Position numbers and translations under genes: made by a program. The notes beneath the pieces are model-generated. The model saw only the letters and a list, made by a program, of their open reading frames with translations, made no database searches and was not told the origin of the DNA. A stretch of 48,503 bases of DNA from the NCBI GenBank assembly GCA_015058875.1, contig SVBN01000017.1, positions 1 to 48,503 of the forward strand, in the 5' to 3' direction. This DNA is from Erysipelotrichaceae bacterium. GTDB lineage: Bacteria; Bacillota_I; Bacilli_A; Erysipelotrichales; Erysipelotrichaceae. This document shows positions 32,238 to 42,791 of this stretch, one piece after another (position 1 is the stretch's first letter; the number at the start of each line of letters is the position of its first letter).

Positions 32238-33122
32238 TCACTTCTCAATAAGAATCCCCGGTTCAAATTCCGGAACAATGCATCTGCCGAACCATTCATG
32301 AATCCGGTCTCTTGTTTCCGGAGTAATCGGATCCGTCGGACGGTTTTCCAGACGGAAAAAGCACGGGAAGATAATTTCCACCACCGAAAAACCTTCCGAA
32401 TGCATCTGATGCTTCAGAGCTTCTTCGATATACCGTTCTGTTTTCAAGGTCATCTGAACCGATGTCAGATTGCCTCTGGCAATATAAGATGCATGTTCTT
32501 TCTGAGCCATCTGCTCTGCCAGATGTTCCGAAGGAATCCGGCAGTCCCGATAGTCATCCGTCTGTTCAAAGTATCCCAGACAGTGAATCAGGGTGATATT
32601 CTCATCCTTCAGCTTCAGAAAGCGTTCCTTCGCATTTTCATGCGGTCCCGCTTTCGGATCTGAGTAGAAGATGACGACTGTACGCTCAGGATGTTCCTTT
32701 TTAAACTGCAGTGCTTCCTCAAAGAAATACGGTGCCTCATATCCTCTGGAATCCGTCAGAAGATTTGCTTCGGAGCGCTCACTCCGGAAGATGGTAACCT
32801 GTTCTTCAATTCCGAGGTTCACAATTGCCCTGGCAAGCATATGCGCCATGATGCCGAACTGGCATCCGGCGTGATCCGGCAGTCCTTCCCTTCCCATAAT
32901 CCGGATATCTTCCGGCATGGTTTCCGTATTCGAGAACCAGAAGGCACCGCGCGTGCACATCGTTTCGCAGCTGCGGCAGGAAATGCATGCACTCTCATCG
33001 GTCACAGTGATATATGTTCCCTGTTCATCCGGTACTTCACTGAGTTTAAGGATTCCCTTCGGGCAGAAGCGGACACAGTTTCCGCATCCGGTGCAGTGTA
33101 TTCTGTCAAAATGTCGTTTCAT
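32238..33122 (-). CDS. Ferredoxin domain fused to a degenerate 2-oxoacid oxidoreductase beta-like domain
   Basis: 294 residues from the Met at 33122, which has GGAGAG upstream; the Met at 33149 has no such site. Two [4Fe-4S] motifs are complete: Cys10-13-16-20 (CTGCGNCVRFCP) and Cys46-49-52-56 (CISCRSCETMC). The rest resembles the TPP-binding beta subunit of 2-oxoacid:ferredoxin oxidoreductases: HAGCQFGIMAHMLARAIVNLGIEEQVTIF, VVIFYSDPKAG where GDG is expected, ITLIHCLGYF, ASYIARGN, and EGFSVVEIIFPCF. The GDG of the TPP site and the first Cys-rich loop appear lost, so it may be a structural or electron-carrier protein. No alpha subunit is nearby. Confidence 0.65.
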   Translation of the reverse strand: MKRHFDRIHCTGCGNCVRFCPKGILKLSEVPDEQGTYITVTDESACISCRSCETMCTRGAFWFSNTETMPEDIRIMGREGLPDHAGCQFGIMAHMLARAIVNLGIEEQVTIFRSERSEANLLTDSRGYEAPYFFEEALQFKKEHPERTVVIFYSDPKAGPHENAKERFLKLKDENITLIHCLGYFEQTDDYRDCRIPSEHLAEQMAQKEHASYIARGNLTSVQMTLKTERYIEEALKHQMHSEGFSVVEIIFPCFFRLENRPTDPITPETRDRIHEWFGRCIVPEFEPGILIEK

Positions 33123-33169
33123 GATCTGATATCTCTCCAGACAGATCATAACTGAAATACGGGCATACG

Positions 33170-33196
33170 AAAAGGCAGAGCATCACTGCCCTGCCT
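33170..33196 (-). terminator. Terminator of pckA
   Basis: Minus-strand stem AGGCAG (33196-33191) and CTGCCT (33178-33173), with an inner GCA/TGC pairing, then TTTTC. It follows the pckA stop by 13 bases. Confidence 0.6.
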
Positions 33197-33209
33197 GTAT
33201 TGGGTGGAA

Positions 33210-34829
33210 TTATTCCTCGTCGAGATGAGGTCCTGCCGCAACAAGTGCCTTGCCTGCAGCGTTTGTCTCATACTTGTGGAAGTTCTTGATGAATCTTCCG
33301 GCGAGATCCTTTGCCTTTGTTTCCCATTCTTTCGGATCAGCGTATGTATCGCGGGGATCCAGAATTCCTGAATCAACGCCCGGCAGTTCTGTCGGTACTT
33401 CGAAGTCGAACAGAGGGATCTTCTTTGTCGGAGCCTTGAGAACATCGCCGTTCAGGATTGCATCGATGATGCCGCGTGTATCCTTGATGGAGATACGCTT
33501 GCCTGTGCCGTTCCAGCCTGTGTTGACCAGATAAGCCTTTGCGCCGCTCTTCTGCATCTTCTTGACGAGTTCTTCACCATACTTTGTCGGATGGAGTTCC
33601 AGGAATGCCTGTCCGAAGCATGCGGAGAATGTCGGTGTCGGTTCGGTAATTCCGCGCTCTGTTCCTGCCAGCTTGGCTGTGAAGCCGGAGAGGAAGTAGT
33701 ACTGTGTCTGTTCCGGTGTCAGGATGGAAACCGGGGGCAGAACGCCGAATGCGTCAGCGGAGAGGAAGATGACATTGTCAGCTGCCGGACCTGCGGAAAC
33801 CGGGCGAACCTTCTGAACGATATTTTCGATATGATCGATCGGATAGGAAACACGTGTGTTTTCCGTAACGCTCTTGTCTGCGAAGTCGATCTTGCCTTCA
33901 GCATCTACAGTAACGTTTTCAAGCAGTGCATCACGTCTGATTGCGTTGTAGATATCCGGTTCGGAATCCTTGTCGAGGTTGATGACCTTTGCATAGCAGC
34001 CGCCTTCGAGGTTGAAGACGCCGTTGTCATCCCAGCCGTGCTCGTCATCACCGATGAGCAGACGCTTCGGATCTGTGGACAGAGTTGTCTTGCCTGTTCC
34101 GGACAGACCGAAGAAGATTGCTGTATTTCCGCCTTCCATATTTGTGTTTGCGGAGCAGTGCATGGAAGCGATGCCCTTCAGCGGCAGATAGTAGTTCATC
34201 ATGGAGAACATACCCTTCTTCATTTCGCCGCCGTACCATGTGTTCAGGATAACCTGTTCATGGCTTGTAATATTGAAGGCAACAGCCGTCTCGGAGTTGA
34301 GACCCATTTCCTTGTAGTTGTCAACCTTTGCCAGGGAAGCTGTGTATACCATGAAGTCCGGCTTGAATTCAGCCTGTTCTTCCGGTGTCGGCTTAATGAA
34401 CATATTCTTTACGAAATGTGCCTGCCATGCGACTTCCATAATGAAGCGGACAGCCATGCGTGTGTCTTTATTTGCGCCGCAGAATGCATCGACGACAAAC
34501 AGTCTCTTTCCGGACAGTTCTTTCAGAGCGAGCTGTTTCAGAGTTGCCCAGTTTTCTTCAGACAGCGGGTGGTTGTCATTCGGATATTCCGGGCTGTTCC
34601 ACCATACAGTGTCCTTGGAATTTTCATCCATGACAATGTACTTGTCCTTAGGAGAACGGCCGGTGTAAATACCAGTCATAACATTGACTGCGCCGAGTTC
34701 TGTCAGCTGACCTTTTTCATAGCCTGTCAGTTCCGGCTTCATTTCTTCGTCAAACAGAAGTTCGTAGGAGGGATTATATACGATCTCTTTTGTATCAGTA
34801 ATCCCATACTGTGTTAAATCGAGTGCCAT
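33210..34829 (-). CDS. pckA: Phosphoenolpyruvate carboxykinase (ATP)
   Basis: 539 residues from the Met at 34829, which has GAGAGG nine bases upstream; the frame runs on to 34871 through a promoter leader. The ATP-type PEPCK signatures are [11 protein letters not shown] (about 241-251, P-loop/kinase-1a), GRSPKDKY (about 57-64), LIGDDEHGW (kinase-2 metal site) and the C-terminal [14 protein letters not shown]. It interconverts oxaloacetate + ATP and PEP + CO2 + ADP. In fermenting anaerobes it often runs toward oxaloacetate and gains ATP. Its neighbours (birA, oad) handle oxaloacetate as well. Strongly biased codon use. Confidence 0.97.
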   Translation of the reverse strand: MALDLTQYGITDTKEIVYNPSYELLFDEEMKPELTGYEKGQLTELGAVNVMTGIYTGRSPKDKYIVMDENSKDTVWWNSPEYPNDNHPLSEENWATLKQLALKELSGKRLFVVDAFCGANKDTRMAVRFIMEVAWQAHFVKNMFIKPTPEEQAEFKPDFMVYTASLAKVDNYKEMGLNSETAVAFNITSHEQVILNTWYGGEMKKGMFSMMNYYLPLKGIASMHCSANTNMEGGNTAIFFGLSGTGKTTLSTDPKRLLIGDDEHGWDDNGVFNLEGGCYAKVINLDKDSEPDIYNAIRRDALLENVTVDAEGKIDFADKSVTENTRVSYPIDHIENIVQKVRPVSAGPAADNVIFLSADAFGVLPPVSILTPEQTQYYFLSGFTAKLAGTERGITEPTPTFSACFGQAFLELHPTKYGEELVKKMQKSGAKAYLVNTGWNGTGKRISIKDTRGIIDAILNGDVLKAPTKKIPLFDFEVPTELPGVDSGILDPRDTYADPKEWETKAKDLAGRFIKNFHKYETNAAGKALVAAGPHLDEE

Positions 34830-34879
34830 ACTATTTTTCCTCTCTTTCAGGTATCCTTTCCGGAACACCAATCACAGAT

Positions 34880-34908
34880 ATTGTATAATTAAAAGCCTTT
34901 TCCGTAAA
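34880..34908 (-). promoter_or_regulatory. Predicted promoter of pckA
   Basis: Minus-strand TTTACG (34908-34903) and TACAAT (34885-34880) with 17-base spacing, about 50 bases before the start. A short hairpin (GGTGTTC/GGATACC, about 34849-34868) lies between it and the ribosome binding site. Confidence 0.5.
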
Positions 34909-34995
34909 CTGAAAAAAGGGAGAATGTGAAGAAAATCTCAAACCGTCTGTTCCTGCATGCATATCATTCATATGGCAGAAACATTGCATCCCGGA

Positions 34996-35001
34996 TATAA
35001 T
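34996..35001 (+). promoter_or_regulatory. -10 box (TATAAT) ten bases before the birA start codon
   Basis: TATAAT ends ten bases before the ATG at 35012 and no Shine-Dalgarno sequence is present, so the mRNA leader would be only a few bases long. The -35 match is poor. Confidence 0.5.
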
Positions 35002-35011
35002 AGTCACTGCT

Positions 35012-35800
35012 ATGAATGAAGAAAACATCCGGGGTAACGCTCTGAACCGGGAGCGGATTATCCCGCTGCTGGACAGTCAGGATATTGATGTATTTACCTG
35101 GTCAATCACCGGTTCGACAAATGATACGGCAAGAGAAATGCTGAAACAGGGAAGTATCCGTACTGCCGTACTTGCGGCAGAAGAACAGACCGCAGGCAGA
35201 GGCAGAAAAGGTCATACATTCTTTTCTCCTTCCTCCGGATTATATTATTCCCTGGTTCTGAAACCGGAGGATGAAAATGACGCCATTGCCCGCATGACCA
35301 TCGCGGCGGCGGTATCCCTGCATGAGGCAATCATGCAGTGCACGGGCATTGAATGTGATATCAAATGGGTCAATGACCTGTATCTGAACGGCAGGAAGAT
35401 CGCCGGCATCCTGTGTGAAGCTCCCAGAGGCACCGACGGAAGCCTGCTCGGCATCATCACCGGCATCGGCATCAACATCCATACCGAAGAATTTCCGGAG
35501 GAGATACGGAATACCGCCGGTTCCCTGAACAGACCGGAGCTGGATAAGAATGTACTGACAGCCGCATTGACAAACCGGCTGATGTACTGGTCCCGGCATC
35601 TGTGTGACCCCCGGCTGCTTTCCGCATACAAAGCGCATTCGTTCCTTCTCGGAAAACAGGTATCATTTCTGCATAACGGAGCAGAAATCTCCGGTACTGC
35701 CGTCGATATCAACGATGACGGAAATCTGGTTGTCGAAGCTGACAGAACTTACGTGCTCAGCTCCGGAGAAGTATCCCTCTGCGGCTGGAATGCGGAATAA
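35012..35800 (+). CDS. birA: Biotin--protein ligase (BirA catalytic type)
   Basis: 262 residues. The biotin/ATP-binding motif GRGRKGHTF (about 62-70) and KWVNDLYLNGRKIAGIL (about 108-124) are the biotin ligase signatures, followed by GIGINIH and a C-terminal SH3-like domain (LLGKQVSFLHNGAEISGTAVDINDDGNLVVE). The N-terminal DNA-binding domain of regulatory BirA is absent (protein begins near the catalytic core), so it should not repress biotin genes. It biotinylates the carriers at 2191 and 44039. It diverges from pckA. The absence of a ribosome binding site with a TATAAT 10 bases upstream suggests leaderless translation. Confidence 0.93.
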   Translation: MNEENIRGNALNRERIIPLLDSQDIDVFTWSITGSTNDTAREMLKQGSIRTAVLAAEEQTAGRGRKGHTFFSPSSGLYYSLVLKPEDENDAIARMTIAAAVSLHEAIMQCTGIECDIKWVNDLYLNGRKIAGILCEAPRGTDGSLLGIITGIGINIHTEEFPEEIRNTAGSLNRPELDKNVLTAALTNRLMYWSRHLCDPRLLSAYKAHSFLLGKQVSFLHNGAEISGTAVDINDDGNLVVEADRTYVLSSGEVSLCGWNAE

Positions 35801-35859
35801 TCCCAGGCATGCATGCAGGTGTCGCCGTGCTTAAGAGCCGCCCGGTATATATGCATGAA

Positions 35860-35891
35860 AATCCGCACAGCTTATGCCATGCGGATTGTTT

Positions 35892-35894
<3 letters not shown>
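35860..35894 (+). terminator. Terminator between birA and the convergent GH1 gene
   Basis: 8-bp stem AATCCGCA (35860-35867) and TGCGGATT (35880-35887), 12-base loop, then GTTTTTATT. Confidence 0.7.
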
Positions 35895-37394
<1,500 letters not shown>

Positions 37395-37427
37395 TCAAGC
37401 ACAGTATAGCTGATGCAATATATAATG

Positions 37428-37441
37428 AATAATATATTATT
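37428..37441. promoter_or_regulatory. 14-bp palindrome AATAATATATTATT in the GH1/LysR divergent promoter
   Basis: A perfect palindrome midway between the GH1 and LysR start codons. Its position suits binding of the LysR regulator to both promoters, though the region is very AT-rich. Confidence 0.4.
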
Positions 37442-37481
37442 AATGTATTAAACATCGTTTTTAAAGATATTTGAGGTGTCT

Positions 37482-38399
37482 ATGAATTATGATGAACTGC
37501 ATGTATTCCTGACAATTGTGCAGTGCGGCAGCATTTCCGCAGCTGCGTCGAGACTGTATACCAGCCAGAGCAATATCTCAGCCAGGCTGCTGAATCTGGA
37601 AAAAGAATTCGGACATCCCCTGATCATACGGGGACGCGGCAGAAAAAACATTGAACTGACCGCACACGGAGACAAAGTGCTGGAAATTGCCCGCAGGATG
37701 GAATCGCTCAACACTGAAATAGAATCTCTGAAACAGGATTCCCTCCGGCAGACGCTCTCCATCGGCGCAACCGAAGCACTGACAAGCTGTACGCTCCTTC
37801 CGTTTCTGAAACTGTTTTCCGAAACATATCCCGGGATCCGTCTGACACTGCATACTTACCATTCCACCGAAGTGTGCATGATGGTGGAGAACCAGACGGC
37901 AGATCTCGGATTTGCAGGGAAATCAGCACCTTCCGGTCCGGTGATCTCCGTTCCTTTATTCCGGGAACCATTGGTTCTGGTTGTTCATCAGAACAGCCCG
38001 TACCGTGACGGCATCAGAGCAGCGGATCTCCCGGCGGAAAAAGAAGTTTACGTCCGGCTGAGCACCGAATATGAAAGGTGGCACAGTGAACACTGGCCGG
38101 CAGGCAGCTTCCGGATCCAGGTGAGCACCGGAAGTATGATTGCGGATTATCTGAGCAGTCCAGATCTGTGGAGTATTGCGGCAAGAAGCAGTGCGGAACG
38201 TATGATCGCCCATTATCCGCTGAAAATGATCCGCTGCGCAGATGAGCTGCCGGTGCGCGCCTTTTATATGCTGGAGAACAAATATCCCCGGCCTTCCCGT
38301 ATCCCGGCTGTGAATCTCCTGAAACAGGAGCTTCACGAATGGATCAGCCGGAATGAGATCCTGCAGGTTGAAAGTTCCGGGAACAGCAGGATTATCTGA
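37482..38399 (+). CDS. LysR-family regulator beside the GH1 gene
   Basis: 305 residues from the ATG at 37482, with GAGG five bases upstream. The N-terminal helix-turn-helix is clear (MNYDELHVFLTIVQCGSIS-AASRLYTSQSNISARLLNLEKEFG), followed by the effector-binding periplasmic-binding-protein fold. It is a paralog of the LysR at 39909: both share YERWHSEHW/YQRWHDARW and VSTGSM/VNTGSM in the effector domain. It probably regulates the divergent GH1 gene; the ligand is unknown. Confidence 0.88.
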   Translation: MNYDELHVFLTIVQCGSISAAASRLYTSQSNISARLLNLEKEFGHPLIIRGRGRKNIELTAHGDKVLEIARRMESLNTEIESLKQDSLRQTLSIGATEALTSCTLLPFLKLFSETYPGIRLTLHTYHSTEVCMMVENQTADLGFAGKSAPSGPVISVPLFREPLVLVVHQNSPYRDGIRAADLPAEKEVYVRLSTEYERWHSEHWPAGSFRIQVSTGSMIADYLSSPDLWSIAARSSAERMIAHYPLKMIRCADELPVRAFYMLENKYPRPSRIPAVNLLKQELHEWISRNEILQVESSGNSRII

Positions 38400-38405
38400 A
38401 AATGA

Positions 38406-39824
38406 TCAGTTCTTCCGAATAGTAAATATCATCGAAAACGAAGTATCGCTGTTTTCTTCCGGAAACAGAAAACCGTGTTTCGCGTGATATAAATCATAGC
38501 CGCTGTATTCCGTGCTGCATGTGATGGTATATTCGTCCGAAGACCAAGTAAAATCATCGAATCTGTAACCCCGCAGCATTTCAATCATTTCTTTTCCGTT
38601 TTGACTGTATGGAGATTCTCCCGTAAATGCCAGGGAAAGCAGTTTCATCCGGCTGATATAATATCCGACGACATGCACGCCCTCATCCGACTTACTGCTC
38701 ATTACCGCTTCTTTCAGAAATCCGTTTTCTTCTTTATAAGTGAATTCGGGCAGGCTTTCATTACCACCTGTAATGATTACGGTTTCGTTTCCCGGGAAAT
38801 AAAGCTGTCCGCCGCTGTCCATTCTCTCAGGATCATTCTGTGTAAAAGACGAGATCTGATTATAGTTCTTTATGAATTGCTGTAACGTCAGATCACCGTG
38901 ATATTTGGGGTGGTATCCCAGCATGAGTGCTCCTGCCGTCACAGCGATGCATGCCGCACAGGATCCTGCATAAAGAATATAACGGTACGGTTTCTCATCC
39001 TTCAAAGACAGCACACTGCCTTCTTCCCATTCTGCAGTTTCACCGTTTCTGCACGCCTGATAAGACTTCCAGATCCGGTACAGCGACCAGACAGGAATCT
39101 GAAATCCCAGTCCGTACCGGAACAGTTTCCATGTTCTTTCCAGTGCCTCCTGATATGTCAGAGGACGGCTTTCTTCACTCTGCACGCTCAGGCCGAGCAG
39201 TGCCTTTCCCGGCGTTGTTCCGAACCGTGAAAGCAGGAACGGTTCTGCGGCCAGCATCATGAGTGATTCCGCAATGATATTGAATAGTCTGTCACCGATG
39301 TTATCAAGTCCCGGATTTCTGTGAAATACCAGTATCCGGATCACTGTCCAGACAGTTCCGCACGCTAACAGATCCAGCATTCTTGCAAAGTATCTGCGTA
39401 CAGGAGCCCGCAGGGGCCTGATGGCATCTTCCTGCGGAAGCGGGGTATCGGTTCCGGAGCCGTTCTGCAATAGCTGCATGTACTTTCCGGCATCCAGAGA
39501 TTTATATTCTTCCCGGTTTTCATATGCCTGGCGGCATATCCGCTGTGCCGTCACTGTTTCTTTCTGTTTCTGTTCCAGCACTTTCAGGCTGTGCGCCAGC
39601 ACATCCGTCAGCTGTTTTTCACCGCTCTGCAGCATTCGGATTTCTTCAATCGAAACGCCGAGTATCCTGAGCAGGCGGATCCGTTCCAACGTTTCCCGGT
39701 CTTCTGCGGAATACTCCCGGTATCCGTTTGAATTTCTTTGCGGAGAAAGCAGACCCTCCGCCTCATAAAAGCGGATATTTGCCCTTGTCATTCCGACAGT
39801 TTCTTCCAGTTCACTGATTTTCAT
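38406..39824 (-). CDS. MerR-type DNA-binding domain fused to an RDD membrane domain
   Basis: 472 residues from the Met at 39824. Residues ~1-70 are a MerR winged helix (MKISELEETVGMTRANIRFYEAEGLL, then ILGVSIEEIRMLQSG), followed by a coiled coil (about 75-110). An RDD-type membrane domain follows (ARMLDLLACGTVWTVIRILVF, then LFNIIAESLMMLAAEPFLL, then TTPGKALLGLSV). A further transmembrane helix (YILYAGSCAACIAVTAGALMLGY) leads into an extracytoplasmic C-terminal ~150 residues. This would be a membrane-bound one-component regulator with a sensor outside the cell. A GTG nine codons upstream could extend it. No RDD partner gene is adjacent. Confidence 0.8.
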   Translation of the reverse strand: MKISELEETVGMTRANIRFYEAEGLLSPQRNSNGYREYSAEDRETLERIRLLRILGVSIEEIRMLQSGEKQLTDVLAHSLKVLEQKQKETVTAQRICRQAYENREEYKSLDAGKYMQLLQNGSGTDTPLPQEDAIRPLRAPVRRYFARMLDLLACGTVWTVIRILVFHRNPGLDNIGDRLFNIIAESLMMLAAEPFLLSRFGTTPGKALLGLSVQSEESRPLTYQEALERTWKLFRYGLGFQIPVWSLYRIWKSYQACRNGETAEWEEGSVLSLKDEKPYRYILYAGSCAACIAVTAGALMLGYHPKYHGDLTLQQFIKNYNQISSFTQNDPERMDSGGQLYFPGNETVIITGGNESLPEFTYKEENGFLKEAVMSSKSDEGVHVVGYYISRMKLLSLAFTGESPYSQNGKEMIEMLRGYRFDDFTWSSDEYTITCSTEYSGYDLYHAKHGFLFPEENSDTSFSMIFTIRKN

Positions 39825-39908
39825 ACTTCTCTGCCGCCTTTCCGTATTCACCGTACACTGTCATCCTGCTTTACAGTCAAGGTATATTTCATAAAACAGG
39901 CACAAAAT

Positions 39909-40832
39909 TCAAACTTTTTCCGAATTCATCCATTCTTCATACGTGCAGATGCTCTCTTCTTCCGAAATAAACTGTTCCAGTTCTTCTTCAAACTCCCGGA
40001 TCGTATCCGCACGGTTGTAATTCGGATATCTGTTTTTCAGCATATAGCAGATTCTCGGGGCCGGTCCGTCCTTGATGCGGCAGAAACGGATATTCTCCCG
40101 GTCTCTCAGCGCACTGATAACCGACATCGGCGCGACTGCCCACCTGCCGGGAATATTCAGATAATTCTGCAGCATGCTTCCGGTATTGACGGTAATCAGC
40201 GGCAGTGATGAAGGCGACCAGCGGGCATCATGCCACCGCTGATAATCCGGTCCCCAGTTCAGATAGATTTCATCCGCAACATTCAGCTCACTGCAGGAGA
40301 TACCATCCCTGTATCTGCTGTCTTTATGGCACATCAGATACATCAGTTCCCGGTAAACCGGTACGGAGATCAGATCGGGATAATTGACGGCACTGAAAAC
40401 GAAGCCGATATCGGAGCTTCTGTTTTCCACCAGCCGGTGTATTTCATTGGAATGGTGCGTGTTGATTTCCAGACGGATATCCGGGTGATGATCAATATAT
40501 CTGCAGAACAATCCGGTCAGTGTATAATTGTTTACCGCATCCACGCTGGCAATGGACAGTTTCCGGATTTCCTGCGATACACTGACTGCCCGGGTTTCCT
40601 TGTACAGGGCTTCCCACTGGTTGGCAAGGCTCACAAACGACCTGCCCCGTTCCGTCAGTTCAATACTGCGGTGCCCTTTTTCCCTCAGCAGCAGCTTTAC
40701 TCCAAGTTCATCCTCCAGCTGCTGAAGACGGGCGCTGACCGTGCTCTGGGAAACATACAAAGACTCCGCTGCACCGGATACCGTACCATAGGATACAACT
40801 GCCAGAAATGTCTCAATCTGTTCATAATTCAT
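39909..40832 (-). CDS. LysR-family regulator of the gltS-rraA operon (inferred)
   Basis: 307 residues with the helix-turn-helix MNYEQIETFLAVVSYGTVSGAAESL..SQSTVSARLQQLEDELG and a typical effector domain. It is divergent from gltS, the classic LysR arrangement, and an ATC-N9-GAT box lies 14 bases upstream of its own start. Ribosome binding site GGTGAAG. It is a paralog of the regulator at 37482. It probably responds to a dicarboxylate handled by GltS/RraA. Confidence 0.88.
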   Translation of the reverse strand: MNYEQIETFLAVVSYGTVSGAAESLYVSQSTVSARLQQLEDELGVKLLLREKGHRSIELTERGRSFVSLANQWEALYKETRAVSVSQEIRKLSIASVDAVNNYTLTGLFCRYIDHHPDIRLEINTHHSNEIHRLVENRSSDIGFVFSAVNYPDLISVPVYRELMYLMCHKDSRYRDGISCSELNVADEIYLNWGPDYQRWHDARWSPSSLPLITVNTGSMLQNYLNIPGRWAVAPMSVISALRDRENIRFCRIKDGPAPRICYMLKNRYPNYNRADTIREFEEELEQFISEEESICTYEEWMNSEKV

Positions 40833-40845
40833 ATCTTCACCATAT

Positions 40846-40862
40846 TATCGATCTATTCGATA
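40846..40862. promoter_or_regulatory. LysR box candidate TATCGA-N5-TCGATA
   Basis: Inverted repeat containing ATC-N9-GAT, the T-N11-A type site of LysR regulators. It lies between the LysR and gltS genes. Confidence 0.55.
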
Positions 40863-40923
40863 TTTTATATCTTTTTTATTTGCTATTTTAATATATCATA
40901 CCCGCCTATATTAAAGATGTAAA

Positions 40924-40942
40924 CAGAACAGAAAGTGTTCTG
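40924..40942 (+). other. 5'-UTR hairpin before gltS
   Basis: CAGAACA-GAAAG-TGTTCTG, 7-bp stem, immediately before the AAAGGGG ribosome binding site. It could be an mRNA hairpin or an operator. Confidence 0.4.
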
Positions 40943-40957
40943 AAAGGGGAAAACATT

Positions 40958-42133
40958 ATGACTATTTCACTCGACCTGATTCAAACCGTAGGACTGGCAG
41001 TTCTGGTCTACATGCTCGGAAGATGGATTAAAAGCAAAGTTGGATTCTTCCGGAAGTATTTCATCCCTGCACCCGTTATCGGCGGACTGATCTGCAGCAT
41101 CCTGATCTTCATCGGTCATCAGACCGGAACCTTCGAAGTAGAAATGACCGGTACACTTCAGGACTTCTTCATGAATCTCTTCTTTACAGGCACAGGTTTC
41201 ACCTGCAGTATGGCAGTTCTGAAAAGAAGCGGAAAGCTCGGCGCCAAACTTGCGGTCGGCGCAGTCTTCTTCCTGATTGTACAGAACCTTGTAGGCGTTG
41301 GTCTGTGTTCAGTGTTCGGACTGAATAAGCTGCTCGGCATCGCAATGGGTTCCATCTCCATGTCCGGCGGCGTCGGATCCGGCGCATCCTTCGGTCCCAC
41401 ACTGGAAAGCCTCGGTGCTGAAGGCGGAACGGCAATCGGCGTAGCGGCAGCTACCTTCGGACTGCTGCTCGGCAGCATTACCGGCGGCCCGGTCGCGGAA
41501 TTCCTCATCAAAAAATATGATCTCAAGAGCACAGGCGTTGAAGCACAGGCCGAAGAAAAGAAAGTGCATGTTCTGGATCAGAACAATTTCTTCAACAGTG
41601 TTCTCCTGCTTCTGCTGGCTGCATTCATCGGCTCCTATATCTCAGCACTTCTGAAACTGACCGGACTCAGCTTCCCTTACTATGTCGGCTGCCTGTTCGG
41701 CGGCGCACTGATCCGTAATATTGCGGATGCAAGAGGCATCGAACTCCGCATGAATGAAATCGACATTATTTCCAATACAGCTCTGAACCTGTTCCTTTCC
41801 ATGGCGCTGATGTCACTGAATATCGCAAAGCTGATTGACCTGGCTCTTCCGATGATCATCACACTGCTTGCCCAGGCTGCAGTCATGATGCTGTGGGCAA
41901 TTCTCGTTACCTTCCCGACCATGGGCAAAGACTACGATGCGGCAGTTATGGCAGCCGGACACTGCGGCGTCGGTCTCGGTCAGACACCGAACGCAGTCGC
42001 AAATATGGCAGCTGTCATCGAAAAGAACGGACCGGCCCCGACAGCATGGTTTGTACTTCCGGTTGTAACAGTCATCTTCATCAACATCTGCAATCCGATC
42101 ATCATCACATTCTTTATCAATCTGTTCAAATAA
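40958..42133 (+). CDS. gltS: Sodium/glutamate symporter (GltS family)
   Basis: 391 residues with about 10-12 membrane segments. GltS family features: YFIPAPVIGGLI near residue 35, the SMSGGVGSGAS re-entrant loop (about 135-145) and the second-half counterpart GHCGVGLGQTPNAVANM. Such carriers take up glutamate with Na+. The partner RraA suggests the actual substrate may be a keto- or hydroxy-dicarboxylate. AAGGGG ribosome binding site. Co-transcribed with rraA (14 bases). Narrow codon use indicates high expression. Confidence 0.92.
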   Translation: MTISLDLIQTVGLAVLVYMLGRWIKSKVGFFRKYFIPAPVIGGLICSILIFIGHQTGTFEVEMTGTLQDFFMNLFFTGTGFTCSMAVLKRSGKLGAKLAVGAVFFLIVQNLVGVGLCSVFGLNKLLGIAMGSISMSGGVGSGASFGPTLESLGAEGGTAIGVAAATFGLLLGSITGGPVAEFLIKKYDLKSTGVEAQAEEKKVHVLDQNNFFNSVLLLLLAAFIGSYISALLKLTGLSFPYYVGCLFGGALIRNIADARGIELRMNEIDIISNTALNLFLSMALMSLNIAKLIDLALPMIITLLAQAAVMMLWAILVTFPTMGKDYDAAVMAAGHCGVGLGQTPNAVANMAAVIEKNGPAPTAWFVLPVVTVIFINICNPIIITFFINLFK

Positions 42134-42147
42134 GAGGAGAACACATC

Positions 42148-42786
42148 ATGGAACTGAATGAACAGACAATCAGAGAATTATCAAAGCTTCCTACAGGCAA
42201 TGTCGCAGACAACAATCCCAACGGCGGCGTCATGGATTCCGGCATCACGCCTCTGGATACAACCCTGCATATGATCGGCAGAGCCGTTACAGTCAGGTGC
42301 GCTCCCGGCGACAATCTCGCTCTGCATCAGGGAATCTATGCGGCTCAGCCCGGTGATGTCCTGGTATTTGACTGCGGCGGATATACCGGCGGCGGTCACT
42401 TCGGAGATATCATGGCTACTGCATGCAAAGTCAGAGGAATTGCCGGCGTTATCATTGACGGTACATGCCGCGACAGGGAAGATATCAAAGGTCTGAAGTT
42501 CCCGGTATATTCCCGCGGGACATGCCCTGCCGGAACAGTCAAGGAAACGCTTGCCAGGATCAATGTTCCGGTAACAGTCGGCGGTGTATGCGTGCATCCC
42601 GGTGATCTGATCTTTGCGGACGGAGACGGCGTCGTAGTAATACCGCAGGCGGAAGAAGATGAAGTTATGAAAAAAGCCCTTGCCAAATATGACAAGGAAC
42701 AGATCATTCTTGAAAAACTCCATCATGGCATGACCACCCTGGAAATCTACGGGTTTGACAAGCTGATCGCAGCCAAACAGAAATAG
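42148..42786 (+). CDS. RraA-family aldolase/decarboxylase
   Basis: 212 residues of the RraA/HMG aldolase family. The signature GGYTGGGHFGDIMATACKVRG then GVIIDGTCRD (catalytic Arg and metal-binding Asp) is intact. Members either cleave 4-hydroxy-4-methyl-2-oxoglutarate to two pyruvates and decarboxylate oxaloacetate, or (as RraA itself) inhibit RNase E. The linkage to GltS, with the oxaloacetate decarboxylase pump next door, favours the metabolic role. GAGGAG precedes the start at 42148; the longer overlapping frame inside gltS is not used. Confidence 0.9.
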   Translation: MELNEQTIRELSKLPTGNVADNNPNGGVMDSGITPLDTTLHMIGRAVTVRCAPGDNLALHQGIYAAQPGDVLVFDCGGYTGGGHFGDIMATACKVRGIAGVIIDGTCRDREDIKGLKFPVYSRGTCPAGTVKETLARINVPVTVGGVCVHPGDLIFADGDGVVVIPQAEEDEVMKKALAKYDKEQIILEKLHHGMTTLEIYGFDKLIAAKQK

Positions 42787-42791
42787 TTCAG

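Noticed and set aside
33591-34817. Plus-strand open frame of 408 codons
   Set aside because: Antisense to pckA; the cysteine-rich translation reflects codon bias of the highly expressed pckA gene.
42126-42314. Minus-strand small open frame across the gltS/rraA junction
   Set aside because: Antisense and without expression signals.
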